Shown here piece by piece: positions 10,179 to 22,300 of a DNA stretch of 64,000 nucleotides. The DNA is from Pseudoneurospora amorphoporcata (taxonomy: Eukaryota; Ascomycota; Sordariomycetes; Sordariales; Sordariaceae). Under the pieces are notes generated by a model, which saw nothing but the letters and a program-made list of their open reading frames with translations, made no database searches and was not told the origin of the DNA. Location: contig MU859123.1 of NCBI GenBank assembly GCA_033297205.1, positions 1-64,000 of the forward strand, read 5' to 3'. Made by a program: the position numbers and the translations under genes. Positions within the stretch are counted from its first letter, which is position 1; each line of letters starts with the position of its first letter.

Positions 10179-11921
10179 ATGGATATGACTGATGAACCCT
10201 GTCCGTATTGCGGAAAAGCTCGAAAGGTCCTGCCTAAGCATCGGAAGAAGCCGCAGGTAAGACGACTGGCAACAACACCGGACTACGATATGTTTCTTTA
10301 CTTGCGTCAATAAGCACTGACCTTTGTCTCCCATAGTGGATCGCGAAGCTTGCTCCAGTTGCAGCTTCGAAAGGTGACCAAGCTGCTTCTGACGTACTGC
10401 CGCCAACAACACCGACGCCATCAACCACGCCGTACAGACAGCCCTACCCTTCGGCACAATCACCCCTCGAAAGGCTACCACTAGAGATACGAGAACACAT
10501 ATGCCAGCTTGTAGGATTGCAGAAATCTCACCCCGCAGCTATCTGGACGCGCTATGTCAAGTGGGAAGACAGGCACCAACCATGGAACCGCAGGCGGTGC
10601 TGCCAGAAGTCTCTCTATGGTTTATCACTGGTCTCAAAGTCCATGGCCGCTCCAGCACAGCGCGCTCTGCTTGGGGAAATTGTTCTCAACAGGCCTCGGA
10701 CACTTGTCAACGTATGCAAAAGCCTGCTCTTGTACCCCGAGAACCGCGGCTGTGTTCGACATATCGCCGTTGATTATCCACAAGTACATGGGACAGCGCG
10801 AAATGTACGACAAGACGGGTAAGAGACACAATCACCCTTACGACCAACCGGATAAATCTGCTCTTGTCAATCTGCTTGGGCCCGCAATAATGGAACAAGG
10901 ACCGAGCAGTATTTGGGCAATAGACTCCCTCCATCAAGCCTACCTTTCGTATCGTGAGAGTCCTGGGGCTGCTCGTGTTGATGCAGATGCCAAGGCTTTC
11001 AGCGATATAACGGATGCAATTTGGCACTGGTTACCCATTTCTCGCCGTCCTTACAATCAATCGACCTAAGCGGCTCGGGGAAACCTTGGGTTCAGCCGTT
11101 TCAGTACAGCAGCAAGCTTTTCCTACATCGCAATCTACCGATAACGACACTCGACCTCCGTCCTCTGGATACTGTTTGAAACCGAGTATGCCACCTATTT
11201 TTGGCGCCATTGCCTTCCCACCGTGCAGGACCTTATACTCAGAGGGTTTTATACCGATGATGTGAGATGGCTGAACAGCCCGGCCGTGAGAATAGGCCGC
11301 ATGGCCGACTGGTTACTGTGCATGAACCCGCGCCTCAGAAAACTTGACCTCGTCAAATTTGACGAGAAAGTGTCTGCCTGGAGCAGACACAACTGGAACA
11401 CGATTCTGCCCCAGTTCAAGGATACACTTGAGTATCTCTCGATGAGCGGCTACAAAAAATCCATCGATGAAGACCAAATGACTTGTCGCTTCGGTCCCAG
11501 CCGCATGTTAACCTGCCTGCCTGAACTCGAGAAGCTGGCTTACCTCAAGGTCCCCTTGCATTTTGTCAGTTCGTATAGACCGGAGCTGCTTCCAGGCATG
11601 GGGGCTCCCCCGCATGGCTCTTGGAACCCCTCCGATGTCTCCGATAATGACCACCAGACCACAATCTCCATTACCGCGAAAAACGTTGGCGAGCTGATCG
11701 AGTGCGAATTCCCCCCGTCGCTCAAAACAGTCGACATCATCGAGTATGTAAATTACAGGGGAAGCATTGAAGTAGTATCGAACGGGGATAAGATCCAGGA
11801 ACGGGATACGTATCGCCTTAGACTCCAATTCTATGGCCGAGTCGACGAAGTCAGATCGATTCGTGACGCCTTTCATCGCGGCGTGGCGGTGATTACAATA
11901 CCTCATATGACCAAGACGTGA
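10179..11921 (+). pseudogene. F-box protein gene with several frame breaks
   Basis: ATG at 10179; exon 1 is 10179..10256 (26 codons with a CPYCGKARK zinc-ribbon-like start), intron 10257..10336, then exon 2. F-box core: LERLPLEIREHICQLV. Continuation reads GCVRHIAVDYP in the same frame, then homology-like sequence moves to another frame (about 10790-11000, DADAKAFSDITDAI), back again (LVTHFSPSLQSIDLSGSG, about 11025-11165), and again to the last block (11175-11921, TVQDLILRGFYTDDVRWL) ending at a TGA at 11921. GT-AG introns do not explain these three shifts. If functional, it would be a substrate adaptor of an SCF ubiquitin ligase. Read as a pseudogene or as sequence with indel errors; the shifts do not lie at long homopolymers, which favours real decay. 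Confidence 0.7.
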
Positions 11922-11976
11922 GTCGTGGAAACACTGACTACATATCCCCATCCCAGACATCAAATCTTTATCAAAA

Positions 11977-12082
11977 GGCAAGATGGCCGAGCGGTCTAAG
12001 GCGCCACGTTAAGGTTAACCCTTAATCTCCTCTAAGAGTTCCGTGGTCCGAAAGGGCGTGGGTTCGAATCCCACTCTTGTCA
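11977..12082 (+). tRNA. tRNA-Leu(AAG) with a 26-nt intron
   Basis: The acceptor stem GGCAAGA pairs with TCTTGTC (one G-U), followed by discriminator A. D arm GGCCGAGCGGTCTAAGGC; anticodon stem CCACG/CGTGG; loop TTAAGGC with anticodon AAG at 12011-12013. The intron at 12015-12040 sits one base 3' of the anticodon, the canonical position. The long variable arm suits class II. T arm GTGGGTTCGAATCCCAC. T-runs follow within 60 nt and can end Pol III transcription. Confidence 0.93.
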
Positions 12083-12260
12083 GAATCATCTTATTATCAA
12101 CCGAGCTCGGGTTGGTGTTTCTCTTTTTCACTTTTTTTTCGAGGACATTTTTTTCTGTGGTTCGCGAGTCATGTCATGTCCACCCAAGCGCACAATCACT
12201 TTGGCACAGGTGTCCGAATAAGGTGGTGGTTTATAAGCAGCAGACTGGACAAGAATAAGC

Positions 12261-12379
12261 ACATACGACCATACCCACTGGAAAACTCGGGATCCCGTCC
12301 GCTCTCCCATAGATAAGCCAGTGAGTTACAGACTAGTAGTTGGGTCGGTGACGACTAGCGAATCCCTGGTGTTGTATGT
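12261..12379 (+). rRNA. 5S rRNA gene (dispersed)
   Basis: 119 nt beginning ACATACGACCATACCCACTG and ending GTTGTATGT, with the conserved internal promoter region (AGTAGTTGGGTCGGTGAC, AGCGAATCCC). The 5' ACATACGAC pairs with the 3' GTTGTATGT. A T-run follows directly. Sequence type differs from the standard Neurospora alpha 5S as I remember it, mainly in the middle stems, so it could be one of the minor variant types. Single copies scattered in the genome rather than within rDNA are typical of Neurospora and relatives. It lies 179 nt downstream of tRNA-Leu. Confidence 0.93.
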
Positions 12380-13302
12380 TTTTGCACCGTTTTCTTTTTT
12401 TGCGAAGTCTTATTCCTCAGTATATTTTCTATCGCATTCATCTTTTTGCGAATGCTGTTGTGTGCTTTGTGTTTTTTTTACATTGGACTTCCACAATGGC
12501 GGATGGTCGTCTCGGTCACGGAAAGAACTCGTGCCCAATTACCTATCTGGGGGTTTCCTTCCGTATCTCTACATCAACTATTCTTCAACCACCTTGGTTC
12601 TTCTTTTTGGAAACAAGAAAAGATCAATCTTAGCCTCCTGTTACATTCTTCTACTTGATTTGAATAGCTGTTCCCATGCTCAAATGCCTCATCATCCCGT
12701 CGCGCTATAACTTTCCCAATTGAATTGACCCCAACCTTGTGACAAACGGACCTTCGGCACAAAACACGAAAATCAAGAAACTCAAGTATACTACCAGAAA
12801 GAGGTTTGTCTCGATAGTTTAAAGCACGCTGATGTCAATTCATGATCCGCTCCATTATATGCTTATTTGGTAAGATACCAGCGAATGAAATCTTGTCCGC
12901 TTGCCAAAAAGGTGTGGTCGTGACAAGGCGCTTGAGCTTATGCATGCATGACGTTTGCTTCCTTCCCCTTTTGGGATTGGGCCTCACGCAGAGAACATCA
13001 GAGATTCGTCTTGAACCTCGGGAAGGCGCTTCGGCCAGTGGGATCATGGAAGTAATATAACAGATGCAATGGGACAGCCGACAACTTGCCCTTCTTCTCC
13101 TTCTCCAATCCCCCTTTTCATTTTTGAGCCCACATAAGTACCATTGTTGTGTTCGACACATGCTAGCGGCAGCACCACCCTATCAAGTCTCGGCGATCTT
13201 ACTTCGAAAGTATTCCTCTGATTCCCCTCTCCTCCAATTCCGTGGCTTTTCCACCTCGAGCCTCACCAAGCGAGTCTGCAGTATCTCCCCTGAAATACGT
13301 TC
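12380..13302. other. Spacer between the 5S gene and the 2EXR gene
   Basis: T-rich after the 5S gene, with only short ORFs. From about 13060 it is pyrimidine-rich, consistent with a fungal promoter/5' UTR for the gene at 13303. Confidence 0.4.
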
Positions 13303-14712
13303 ATGGGCACCTGCCCAGAGAGCAGAAGCTTCGCAAGGAACCAGGCCGACAAGATGACCGAGGATATCAATCAACTACTCGAAACGGCCAGTACCAAGGA
13401 CGAAAACGATCACCTCACGTCACCAATCTTAAGCGAACCGCACAAGCAATCAATTGACGGGCCATCTGACGGCACTACTCCATCACCCGAGCGACCGCAG
13501 ACGACGACGACGACAACGACCAGGAAGGTGACCTTTTGGTCCCTCCCCCGCGAACTCCGAGATATGATATGGAACGAGGCTCTCCTCTCAGAGGACGAGA
13601 TCTTCGCAGCCAACATATCTTGCACCTGCCAATTCGAAGACCTCGAGACGCATATTCGAAACAGCAACGCCATGCCAATTGAACTTGGACAGGGCTTTCC
13701 AGGGCTCGTTTATGCTTCTCGGGTCTTCAGCTGCCAGCCGCCGGCCTTGGCCCATGTCTGTCAGGAATCCCGCGAGGATGCGCTGAGACGGTACGAGTCA
13801 GCGTATAGGAAGTTTCAACCCGCTACCGACCCGAAAGACTCTTTACCCTTGTCTGCTAAGTTGTTCGAAAAGATGGAAGGGAGACTGCGATGGCTTTCTG
13901 GGAAGGTTGCACGGTACTTATGCATCGGTCTTTTGTCTACTGATTTTGAGCTGCACGACGAAGAGGATCTTGAGGAGGAAGAGGTGCCGGAGGTCCAGGT
14001 GGAAACGGAGGAGGACGGTTCACGAGTGCCATCCCAAGACAGAGACGAGCTAGAGGCGCCACGGGTACAAGACGACAACTATGAGACACCTCTCGAAGAT
14101 GGCGACAATGCAAAGATAGACGTTGAAGAGCGTGATTGGCCTGGGGTCTTTTCGGTTGAGCCAACCTGGGAGGACTATCTCGACAATTTAGAGGAAGCTC
14201 CTCTTTGGGAGGATGACCTGCTGGTCCTTCACTGTCTGTGGATGGACCGTCAACCAATGACCATCTCCAACTTTGTTCGATCGGCCTTGCTTGATCTTTT
14301 GGCGAGGGCTAAAGACTACCAGATCATGGTAGTTTGTGGCTTTCCGGGTCATGATACTGTCCCTTTTTCCGATTCAGTAATTGTGAAATGGGGGGTATTT
14401 GCTAACCGAGCTTCCGACTGCAACTTCGACAAAACGAACTATAACCATGCGAAGCGCTTCGTGGATATTCGCGACCTCGAGGAAATCTTTGACTTTGTGT
14501 GCTTCGTCAGGAGCTTCTGGTGTTATGACGGCTCTGAAGAAGAAAAGGAAATAGAAAACCTTCTCAACAATTTAGAGCTACGAAAACGACTGGTGGCTGA
14601 GTGTCTGGAGCCCTTCGAGACCTTGTGGGCCGAGGGAGTAAAGGGTATCAAATCGTCGCGATACGGACGGATGCCCAGGCTTGGAGTCGTCGTTGAGATG
14701 GAGCAAAAATAA
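13303..14712 (+). CDS. 2EXR-domain protein
   Basis: Single exon, 469 residues. After a disordered N-terminus with a short Thr run, residues about 75-95 carry the 2EXR signature (VTFWSLPRELRDMIWNEAL), and ALAHVCQESREDALRRYE follows as usual for this fungus-specific family. A strongly acidic stretch (about 215-275, EEDLEEEEVPEV) interrupts the domain, and the C-terminal half is globular. Function of 2EXR proteins is unknown; they are expanded in Sordariomycetes. A second ATG 17 codons in (DKMTEDINQ) is an alternative start. No intron is needed. Confidence 0.85.
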   Translation: MGTCPESRSFARNQADKMTEDINQLLETASTKDENDHLTSPILSEPHKQSIDGPSDGTTPSPERPQTTTTTTTRKVTFWSLPRELRDMIWNEALLSEDEIFAANISCTCQFEDLETHIRNSNAMPIELGQGFPGLVYASRVFSCQPPALAHVCQESREDALRRYESAYRKFQPATDPKDSLPLSAKLFEKMEGRLRWLSGKVARYLCIGLLSTDFELHDEEDLEEEEVPEVQVETEEDGSRVPSQDRDELEAPRVQDDNYETPLEDGDNAKIDVEERDWPGVFSVEPTWEDYLDNLEEAPLWEDDLLVLHCLWMDRQPMTISNFVRSALLDLLARAKDYQIMVVCGFPGHDTVPFSDSVIVKWGVFANRASDCNFDKTNYNHAKRFVDIRDLEEIFDFVCFVRSFWCYDGSEEEKEIENLLNNLELRKRLVAECLEPFETLWAEGVKGIKSSRYGRMPRLGVVVEMEQK

Positions 14713-17396
14713 TAGCGTACTCATCATGAAGGAGGTATACAACGGGGGATTGGATTTGGACAGGGGCGTGAAGGGGGGGGGGGATGGGGAGAGATTCGTT
14801 GCTACAAGATACAGCATCACCGAAGAGCCAGCCTGAGAACGGAAGGCAAGGGTGTTGAATGGTCATATCTAGAAATAGGATGGTTGTAACTCGTTCCTCG
14901 TCGGGTTCGGAGGTTCTCGTTGCAAGTCAACCTTACCTCTACCCCTGTATCGTTTGAACCTCGGCAACGAGACAACCTGGTAGTGAGGCGATGTCTGTTC
15001 TTCGAGATGTATCAAGCGAGGAATATACAGCGGTCAGGTCAAATGGCCCCAATGAAGAAAATAAATTGAAGCAAACACCAGGTAAAGCAGATGCACACAG
15101 CAAAGGACGCCAAATAACCAACTGAAGCCAATGTTTCTGTTGTGCCTAAACATTGTAAATACTTGGTCATCACTCTCCTTAGTCGCAGATTTAGTGTTGG
15201 CCGCCAACAACAGTTTTCTATTTATTGTGCCCGGCCACTCGTGTTGTGTCTCCTGGATATCATGAGGATTTCGATCGCCGAGTACGTTAACGTGTAAGGA
15301 TACTCACCTACACCAGCTGTCCTCGCCGTCCTTATCACCTTTCCAGGTTGTTAAGCTGATGTTGTATTGGGTGATGAGCAAACTCAAATTCAGTTTCCTC
15401 GATGAGGGCTCGCTGTATTTATGCAATTCAAGCTCCATTACATGAAGCGCCCTCAAAGACTCCATCCATAATGTTGGCGATGAAGCAAAGAGGAACATGG
15501 TGTCAGCTCGCCTCAATCTTCATCCATAACAGCCCATCCCACATTATGGGATCTTCTTTTTGGAATACCAACCCAGCGCTTATGGCCTTGTACCAAGGTT
15601 TGATGTTGGCTCGTCTGCCATGGCTCACACCCGTGCTGTCATTGTGGTCTTGACTCCAAATGCTGGTTGCGGCTATCGTAAGAGTTGGATATTCGTGTTG
15701 GCCAGCATGTCCGGCACTTTCACAAAGACGTGGGGCGCGAGGTTTTGGGCATATGATGACTTGTTGGCCCCAGAAACAGAGGAGGATTCTTTACTCGCGG
15801 AAGAGTGTGTTATTGTTGGGGTTATGTCGAAGAGCATCACGTCCAGTTTCTTTCTTTTGCCTGTACCTGTAGGAAGGCCGTGCTCTTGATCACATTCATG
15901 ACAGCTTGCCGCCCTGAAAAAGCCCATGACCAACAGACCAGCATTTCTTTGAATCGGAACTGTTGAGCGATGTCCGGTACAGGTGACGCCAAAGACACCA
16001 ACAATCCGTGGCCGTCATGGGTCAGATGAATCTCAGGTTGGGAACCATTTTAAGAACCAACAGTCGCCACAGTTCATCCCTTGCGGCGCCAACGACTAGA
16101 TACCCACGACGTTGGATCGAGAAGAGCGAAAGACGAAGTCAGTGACAATGCCCACGTCCCTGATTTGGCGTTTAGGTCTTCACCTAGGCACTTTGCCCTG
16201 AATCCAGCCAGGCTGGCCCAACGAAAGGCAAAGCCGAGCATCAACGGTTGTTGACTGTTCCGGAAGGGTCATCATTGGAGTGACTTCCACCTCGAGGGAG
16301 GGAATAGCAGGTAAGTGGTTAACAGCGGCTGTCGGTTCGGACATGTGTTAGGTAGCCAGGTAGCCCAGGGGCGCGATTTCTGTAGGTCATAAACCCCTTT
16401 CTTCCGGTAGACAAAGATTGAAATCGGGTTGGAGGTCGGCATTCATATCAAGATTGCCAAGACGTTGTTTGCCGTATCCTGGTAAGGTCGGGTGCAGTCT
16501 TTACCCCTACAGTTGCAACACCCTCACCTCCTCCCCCTACTGCACCAACCCTAAAGAAGTTGGCTGCCAGATTTAAAGCCCATACACTGGGACTGCTAAT
16601 TGAAGCATCAAAGTCCAACAGCCCACGAACCACCAAAACGTGCCCAGTCTTCGCTCCGCCAATCAGCTCGTGTCAACGACAACGGACATCTCTGACAAAA
16701 GCAATCCTCAAACCTCAACAACATTAGACCTCCAACACAGGAAAGGAACTTCTTGAGCTCATCTTATAGAGCGAGCCTGGTGAGGAGAATACCTTATTTA
16801 AATGTGAATAGGCCGCGAGCCAAAACGACGATCTTGAGAGCTCTTTTTGTGATGTTATCGCGGCTCAGACTTGGAGGGTTTGCCATGCCAGACTACCTCG
16901 TTTTCGACTGCAACTAGGGACCCAGGGAATAAACAAATAAACGAACCACAGTACACAAAGAACAAGCACACGCAACGAACATACACAAACAACACACACA
17001 CACAACGCAAAGAACGAACGAAACGTATGTACGTATAACACGTAATCTCTTCATTATCATTATCCATAACTCATTAAGTCGTGAATCGTCAACCAACGGG
17101 GTGTTCCTAACCAAAAATAGCAAACAGAACGCTCTCCCCTAAAGCCTAACCTAATTACTATCATTGCGCTTTATTCCACGTACGTGTGGTTTTTCCAGTC
17201 CCAAATCCAAGAACCAAAAAGGAAGAGTCATTACAAAGCCAAACCTGGCCTGTCATCTGTTCATCAGAAGCAGCCTTGTCTATGCAAAAAAAGACCAACC
17301 GTGTTACTCCATTCCCTTGTTTGTTGTGAGTGTGAGTATGTACCGTTTGAGTAGTGTTCGCTCGAAAACATCCGCAGAAAAATATGTCTGGGTTTC
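14713..17396. other. 2.7-kb gene-poor stretch
   Basis: ORFs of 60-109 codons at 15300-15930 have no recognisable domain and conflicting frames. About 16920-17010 is a strand-asymmetric A/C-rich tract with CA and AAC runs. No RNA gene or transposon was seen. It lies between the 3' ends of two convergent genes. Confidence 0.45.
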
Positions 17397-19364
17397 CTAG
17401 ACAACCTTGCTGTCATCCGCGCCCAGCTTGTAGGGCTTTCCGACCATGGGATCAACATAGATTCCGTTGCCGCTTCCGGTCGCGCTGTCGCTGTCGTACG
17501 CAACCCTGGTATCCTCAATCTCGTCGCCAACTTCCATCCACTTGTCGCTAACGGCCGGGACGGGGAAGTAGTGGCAGAGAAGCCAGTAAACCCCGCCAGA
17601 GACGAGGAAACCAGCGAAGAAGTTGACGTTGTAGATGTAGGTGGCTCCAATCGGAACTTTCGTTCCAACCGCTCCGGCAAACCCGACCACGTTGATCAAA
17701 ATACCGGAAATGTAAGCGGCATAGGCGCGCCAGTGGATACCCCAGGTGTAATAGTAGGGACCGGTCTTGCGTCCATCGTAGAGTTCCTTGACTTCGATAT
17801 AACCGCGGCGAACAACGTAGTAGTCAAAGATAATAACACCGGCAATCGAGGAGAGGAAGACGCTATAGGCCGAGAGGTAGGTGGTGAACTGGTTGTTGTC
17901 GGTGAGGAGGGTCCAGGGGTTCATGGCCAGACCGACGGCCGCGCAGATATAACCACCACGGCGGATGTTGATCCATCGGGGCAACAAAGCAGTCAGATCA
18001 GCGCCGGCGGATACCGAGTTGGCGGCAATGTTGGTACCTAGCTGGGCGAGCGAGAAGGCGAAAGAGATGACGAAAACGCCGAAGCGCTCGGCCGAGTTGC
18101 CTTCGTCCAGGAATTTCTCCAGCAGTTCAAGCGGATCCCAAACAGCTTCGCCGTAGATCGAGAACGAACAGGACGAGACAAGAATGCCTATGAGCGAAGT
18201 AATGGCGAAGCCCGCGGGAATCGTGAAGAGCTGGGACCAGAGCGCGTCCCTGGGCTTCCTGGCGAAACGAGCAAAGTCGGGGTCGTTGACGATGAGGGTG
18301 GCGAAGTTGGCGATCGAGGTCATGATGCCCTTGACAAACTCCCAGGCGAGGTCGCTGCCCTTCAAGGAAGATGGCTGGCGAATGATGGGGCCAATGTCGC
18401 CGGCACGGACAATCGCCCAGATCATGAAGGCGATGGCGGCTGACGGGACGAAGTAGGCCTTGACCGTAAACAGATGTCGGATCGTGTGAACAGGGAACCA
18501 AATGGCGGGCAATGAGCAGAGCCAGAAGATGAAGAAAGAGACGAAGTCGGCTGTCGTGGTGCCTGATTCAGGAGAGAAGGTGTTGGGGATCTTCTCACGG
18601 TCCTGAACAAAAAGAGTTAGAATGAACATGAGCTTACGAGGTTGAAATATGAATCACTTACCCAGGCCTTCCAGATGGATCGGATCATGAGATACACACA
18701 GTGACCTCCAATATAAGCCTGAACGCCATACCAGATACAAGCTATTTCCATCAAGGTTAGCAAAGGTATCCATGAAAGAAGGATTCTCATCATGTATGAA
18801 TCAACATGAGATGAGGGAAGGAGTGAGAGCCACATACCCATCGCAGCTCTGTTGAGGACAGGCCACAAGCTACCCCAGATGCCGAATGAGGATCTGCTGA
18901 CGACGGGGAAACCAATGTGATAAGCAGCGCCGATGCGACCGGTCAAGCAGACGAAGCAGGCCGAGATGGCATAACCGACCCAAACACACAGCCATGACTG
19001 CCACCATGACAGACCATTTACCATCATGGACGACGATATCATCCAGGTGTTGATGTTGAACGAGTCAGCAATCCAAAAGCCAACAAAGTTCCAAGCACCC
19101 CATGTTCGACGCTTGGCTTCCACTGGCTTCAGATCGTGGTTCGTCAACTGTTGTGAGGAAAACGGCAAGTGTCAGTCTTGGGCTGCGGCAATTCCAACAA
19201 AGGCGAATGCGATGAGATCGAATGAGGAGAGAGTCTCTGTGGTGTCAATCTCAGGGCAAAGAGGCAAGGTTTCGCACCATCAACTGGGCTGTGGTGAGCC
19301 CTGGCTCGGCTTCGACGGCCAGCCGGTCCGAACAGCGTCCTACGACGCTGCGTTTCTCTGCCAT
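17397..19364 (-). CDS. NCS1-family nucleobase permease (uracil/allantoin type)
   Basis: Four exons: 19364..19278, 19147..18838, 18741..18662 and 18602..17397, giving 560 residues in one frame. The N-terminus (AVEAEPGLTTAQLM then LTNHDLKPVEAKRRTWGAWN) and the first membrane segment (FWIADSFNINTWMISSSMM) are diagnostic of fungal NCS1 transporters. Later come GIWGSLWPVLNRAAM, IWYGVQAYIGG and NDPDFARFARKPRDA, a typical substrate-site loop. About 12 membrane segments are expected. Family role: proton-coupled uptake of uracil, uridine, allantoin or related compounds across the plasma membrane; the substrate here cannot be told. The C-terminus is acidic/polar and cytosolic. Intron 1 starts GTGCGA, an unusual donor, but the join fits both frame and family. 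Confidence 0.92.
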
Positions 19365-22300
19365 CCTTCCCTTCTGGTGATGATTGGTTGGTGAGAGGAC
19401 TTGAGCTGGTCAGGTAGTAGGCCTCGTGGTCGTCGAAACGAGAGGCGAAGGAGGGGCGGTAGTTCGGTGGTGGAAGCACGAGATTTTTCTTCTCTCGAAG
19501 CAACACACGAACTTCTCTCTCTTTCCCCTTGTTTTCTCGCGGGCCGTGGGCCTTTTTGGCAGTTTTTTTTTTTCCTTTTTCTGCTGGAGGATGCGGGTGA
19601 AGGCGGCGCGGCAACACGTCAATGCGGGGAGGGGCAGTCGAGCAAAAAGCCGACAAAAAGAGGGTTGGGCGACGACGTTCGACCCTCGTCTGAGACCGGG
19701 TGGAGCGAAGACCGATTGAGATTCGGTCGGTCGATTGGTACCGATTGTAGTGTACACTAGAATAGCCTTCCTTTCACGCAGACAAGGCAGGGGCTCTCAC
19801 TTGGCTCTTCTCTTCAGGGGGACCTGGACGGCTTGTCGACTCGACGAATAACTGGGGTGGGGCACGGGATGTCGCCGGATTTGTCTAGAAAAAGGGAATG
19901 GCGACTGGAGCAGGGTGAAGTTTTATGCTCCTCGGGTCTCGTTCTGTTGGAGGGCTGGCGTTCGACAGGTGGAAAAGGTGGCAAACCTGCGCTCGATACT
20001 GACGGACGAGAAGGGGATGGCTCATGGGAAGGGGGCAACACCTTAGGTTTTATGTGCATCGAAGGTACCACTTACATATTGACATGCCAAGCAATGCAAC
20101 ACTATCTTGCAAAGATAGACCTACCCTGTCTGCATGTTGAACACTGCAGAAGGCATGCCATTTGCGGCACCTTAAAGTGCGCCTTTGGGATAAAAACGTG
20201 CCAGAAGAAGCAGCGATCTGAGCACTGCGAGAGACGGGAGATTGGAGAGTGTCCATCCCTATCGTCTCGCCCGTCCGCGAGTGTACTTCCAATACAGAGT
20301 GGATTGTTCCGGATACCAGACACCTTGATGGTGTCGATGTAGAAAGCTGAGTCGAGCCCCCACGCAGCGCCACGCTAGCATGACTAGGGTGTCCCAGAGA
20401 AGGGGAGAACGAGGTCTATCTTCACCCAAGCCGAAAGAGGCGCGGCGAGAAGGCTCGAGGGGGTTTGGAAGCCCTGTCCGCCGCTCCGACAGAGAATCAA
20501 GGGCAGCCATGGGCTGGCTGGTGCTTTGTGGCCGTTGTGGTTGTTTGTTTGGGAACTCGAGGGCATAATGAAAAGATGTGTTGCAAATGATAACAGAAGC
20601 ACTGAAGATCATTGATGATTCCGGATTAAACCCGGCCACGCGGGGCATCTGACGGCAGTAGCGACGTGTGACGGTAGCGTCAGTAAGTCCAAGCGAAGCA
20701 AACAACCAGCGAGTGCGTGGTGGAATTCCAACAATCGGAAGTTCTCTGGGAAAGAGCAAAAAAGAAGAAAAAAGGCGCTGGTAACGGCGTGGCATGATCG
20801 AGCCCGGGCTTAGACCGGACCCAGCTTCCCTCAATCCCATTGTTCATCGTGATTCGTCAATCTGTTATCCGTTAGAGTTTCGATTATGTGGAGTCCCGTC
20901 TCTGCCCGTCGCTCGGGCTTTGGCTGGCCTCCTTGGCAGCAGCCATGCAGGGCTCCGCAATGGTGCTGCCGGCATCGCTAAGCATATCTTTGCTACATAA
21001 GCGTTACCAGGTCGGGCTTAGTGCCCGCAAAATGGTGAGAGATAAGCAAATAAGCTATCAAGGCTATCTTGCGGCTATCTCACACTCCCGTCTATCTTGC
21101 CCCGCACTCACTGGTCTGAACCTAAAAGAGATTACTCCATCCCATCGAGTCACCCTCGGAGTTTCCATTTGACAACCAGACAGCTATTGCAATCATCCGA
21201 TCTTTCACATTGCCGGGCCAAAGCGACTCAACTGGTTGACATACGTGTATCACCAGCTTCTCGGACCGGCCAGGCACGGATCACAATCTGTTAACGGGCC
21301 AATTCTATTCTTCTTCACACCTGTCCATTCCTTGAACTCTTTAATGTTCACCAAGCGTGACCCCTTTTAGAACTCCCCGCAATTCTCTCCGACACTACTG
21401 CAAAGATATCCACCACAATGTATCCCGCCATACTTCGGGAATTCAAGTTTTACCCCAGATCCCGACCTTCACAACTGTCGGTTAACATGAATTTTGGGCC
21501 GTCTACATTACATACCCGCACGCGGCATGCGGCACCGGAAGCGAATCGGAGTTTCAAAGCCTTAAAGGGATGACGTTTACATATCGACTCGGCACCATGA
21601 GTGTCGTAGAGTTTGCTAATGTTTTTTTTTTTTTTTTTTGAATGGTGTGGTCCTGAAACCCCCGAGATCCTTATCTACCGTATTTCCACCTCGGAACCCA
21701 AATTGATGCCGTTCAGTTCTTTCGTTGATGTCCGTCATGGATTTCGAGTTGCCATATCCCGCGGGTTATGGTTCGAGCCTTCCCCGAGTTCGGGACAACC
21801 GGGAGTCTTGTTACTGGTTGACCGGGGAGAGATCTGACTTGTTGGTTGTAGGTACAGTCACACCAATCACCACATGCCTTCTCGTCCAACCATCTCATGC
21901 ATGTAACACAGCACCGTCACTTGGTGTGGTGATATCAATGGCATTGAGAACCATCGTTGGCCTTTGACCTGGAGTCAATATAAGCATCACGGACATCCCG
22001 AGTGCGGCCACGCATGGTCCGCTCGCGAGGCTGCTGATGGCGTTCTGAAGTGATGTTTGAAGGTCACTGGATTCTCAGTAACTAAATTCATTTGCGGCAC
22101 TCGGATTCAGAGTGTTGATGAGCGCGGAGGTGCTCATTGCTGGTGTCCGCCCCTTCAGTTGCAGCAGTTTGCGAATGGGGCGACGTAGTCAATCTACATA
22201 CTACGGCAGAAGGACCGAAATAATGAGTATCGAGCTCACGTAAACCGAGTGTCTGAGTGTTCCTGTCAGCACTGTCGCTCTCCTCTCCGTTAACGGCACG

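Noticed and set aside
10790..10822. Introns as the explanation for the F-box frame changes
   Set aside because: The only GT-AG pairs of suitable phase would be 16-31 nt long, or would remove clearly conserved coding sequence.
5162..12326. A 65-bp inverted repeat pair (5162-5226 and 12261-12325) that could be terminal repeats of a 7-kb mobile element
   Set aside because: Both copies are 5S rRNA sequence: one full gene and one truncated pseudogene. No transposase or target-site duplication was seen.
20259..20840. 193-codon minus-strand ORF with ATG
   Set aside because: No domain and equally long conflicting frames on the other strand.
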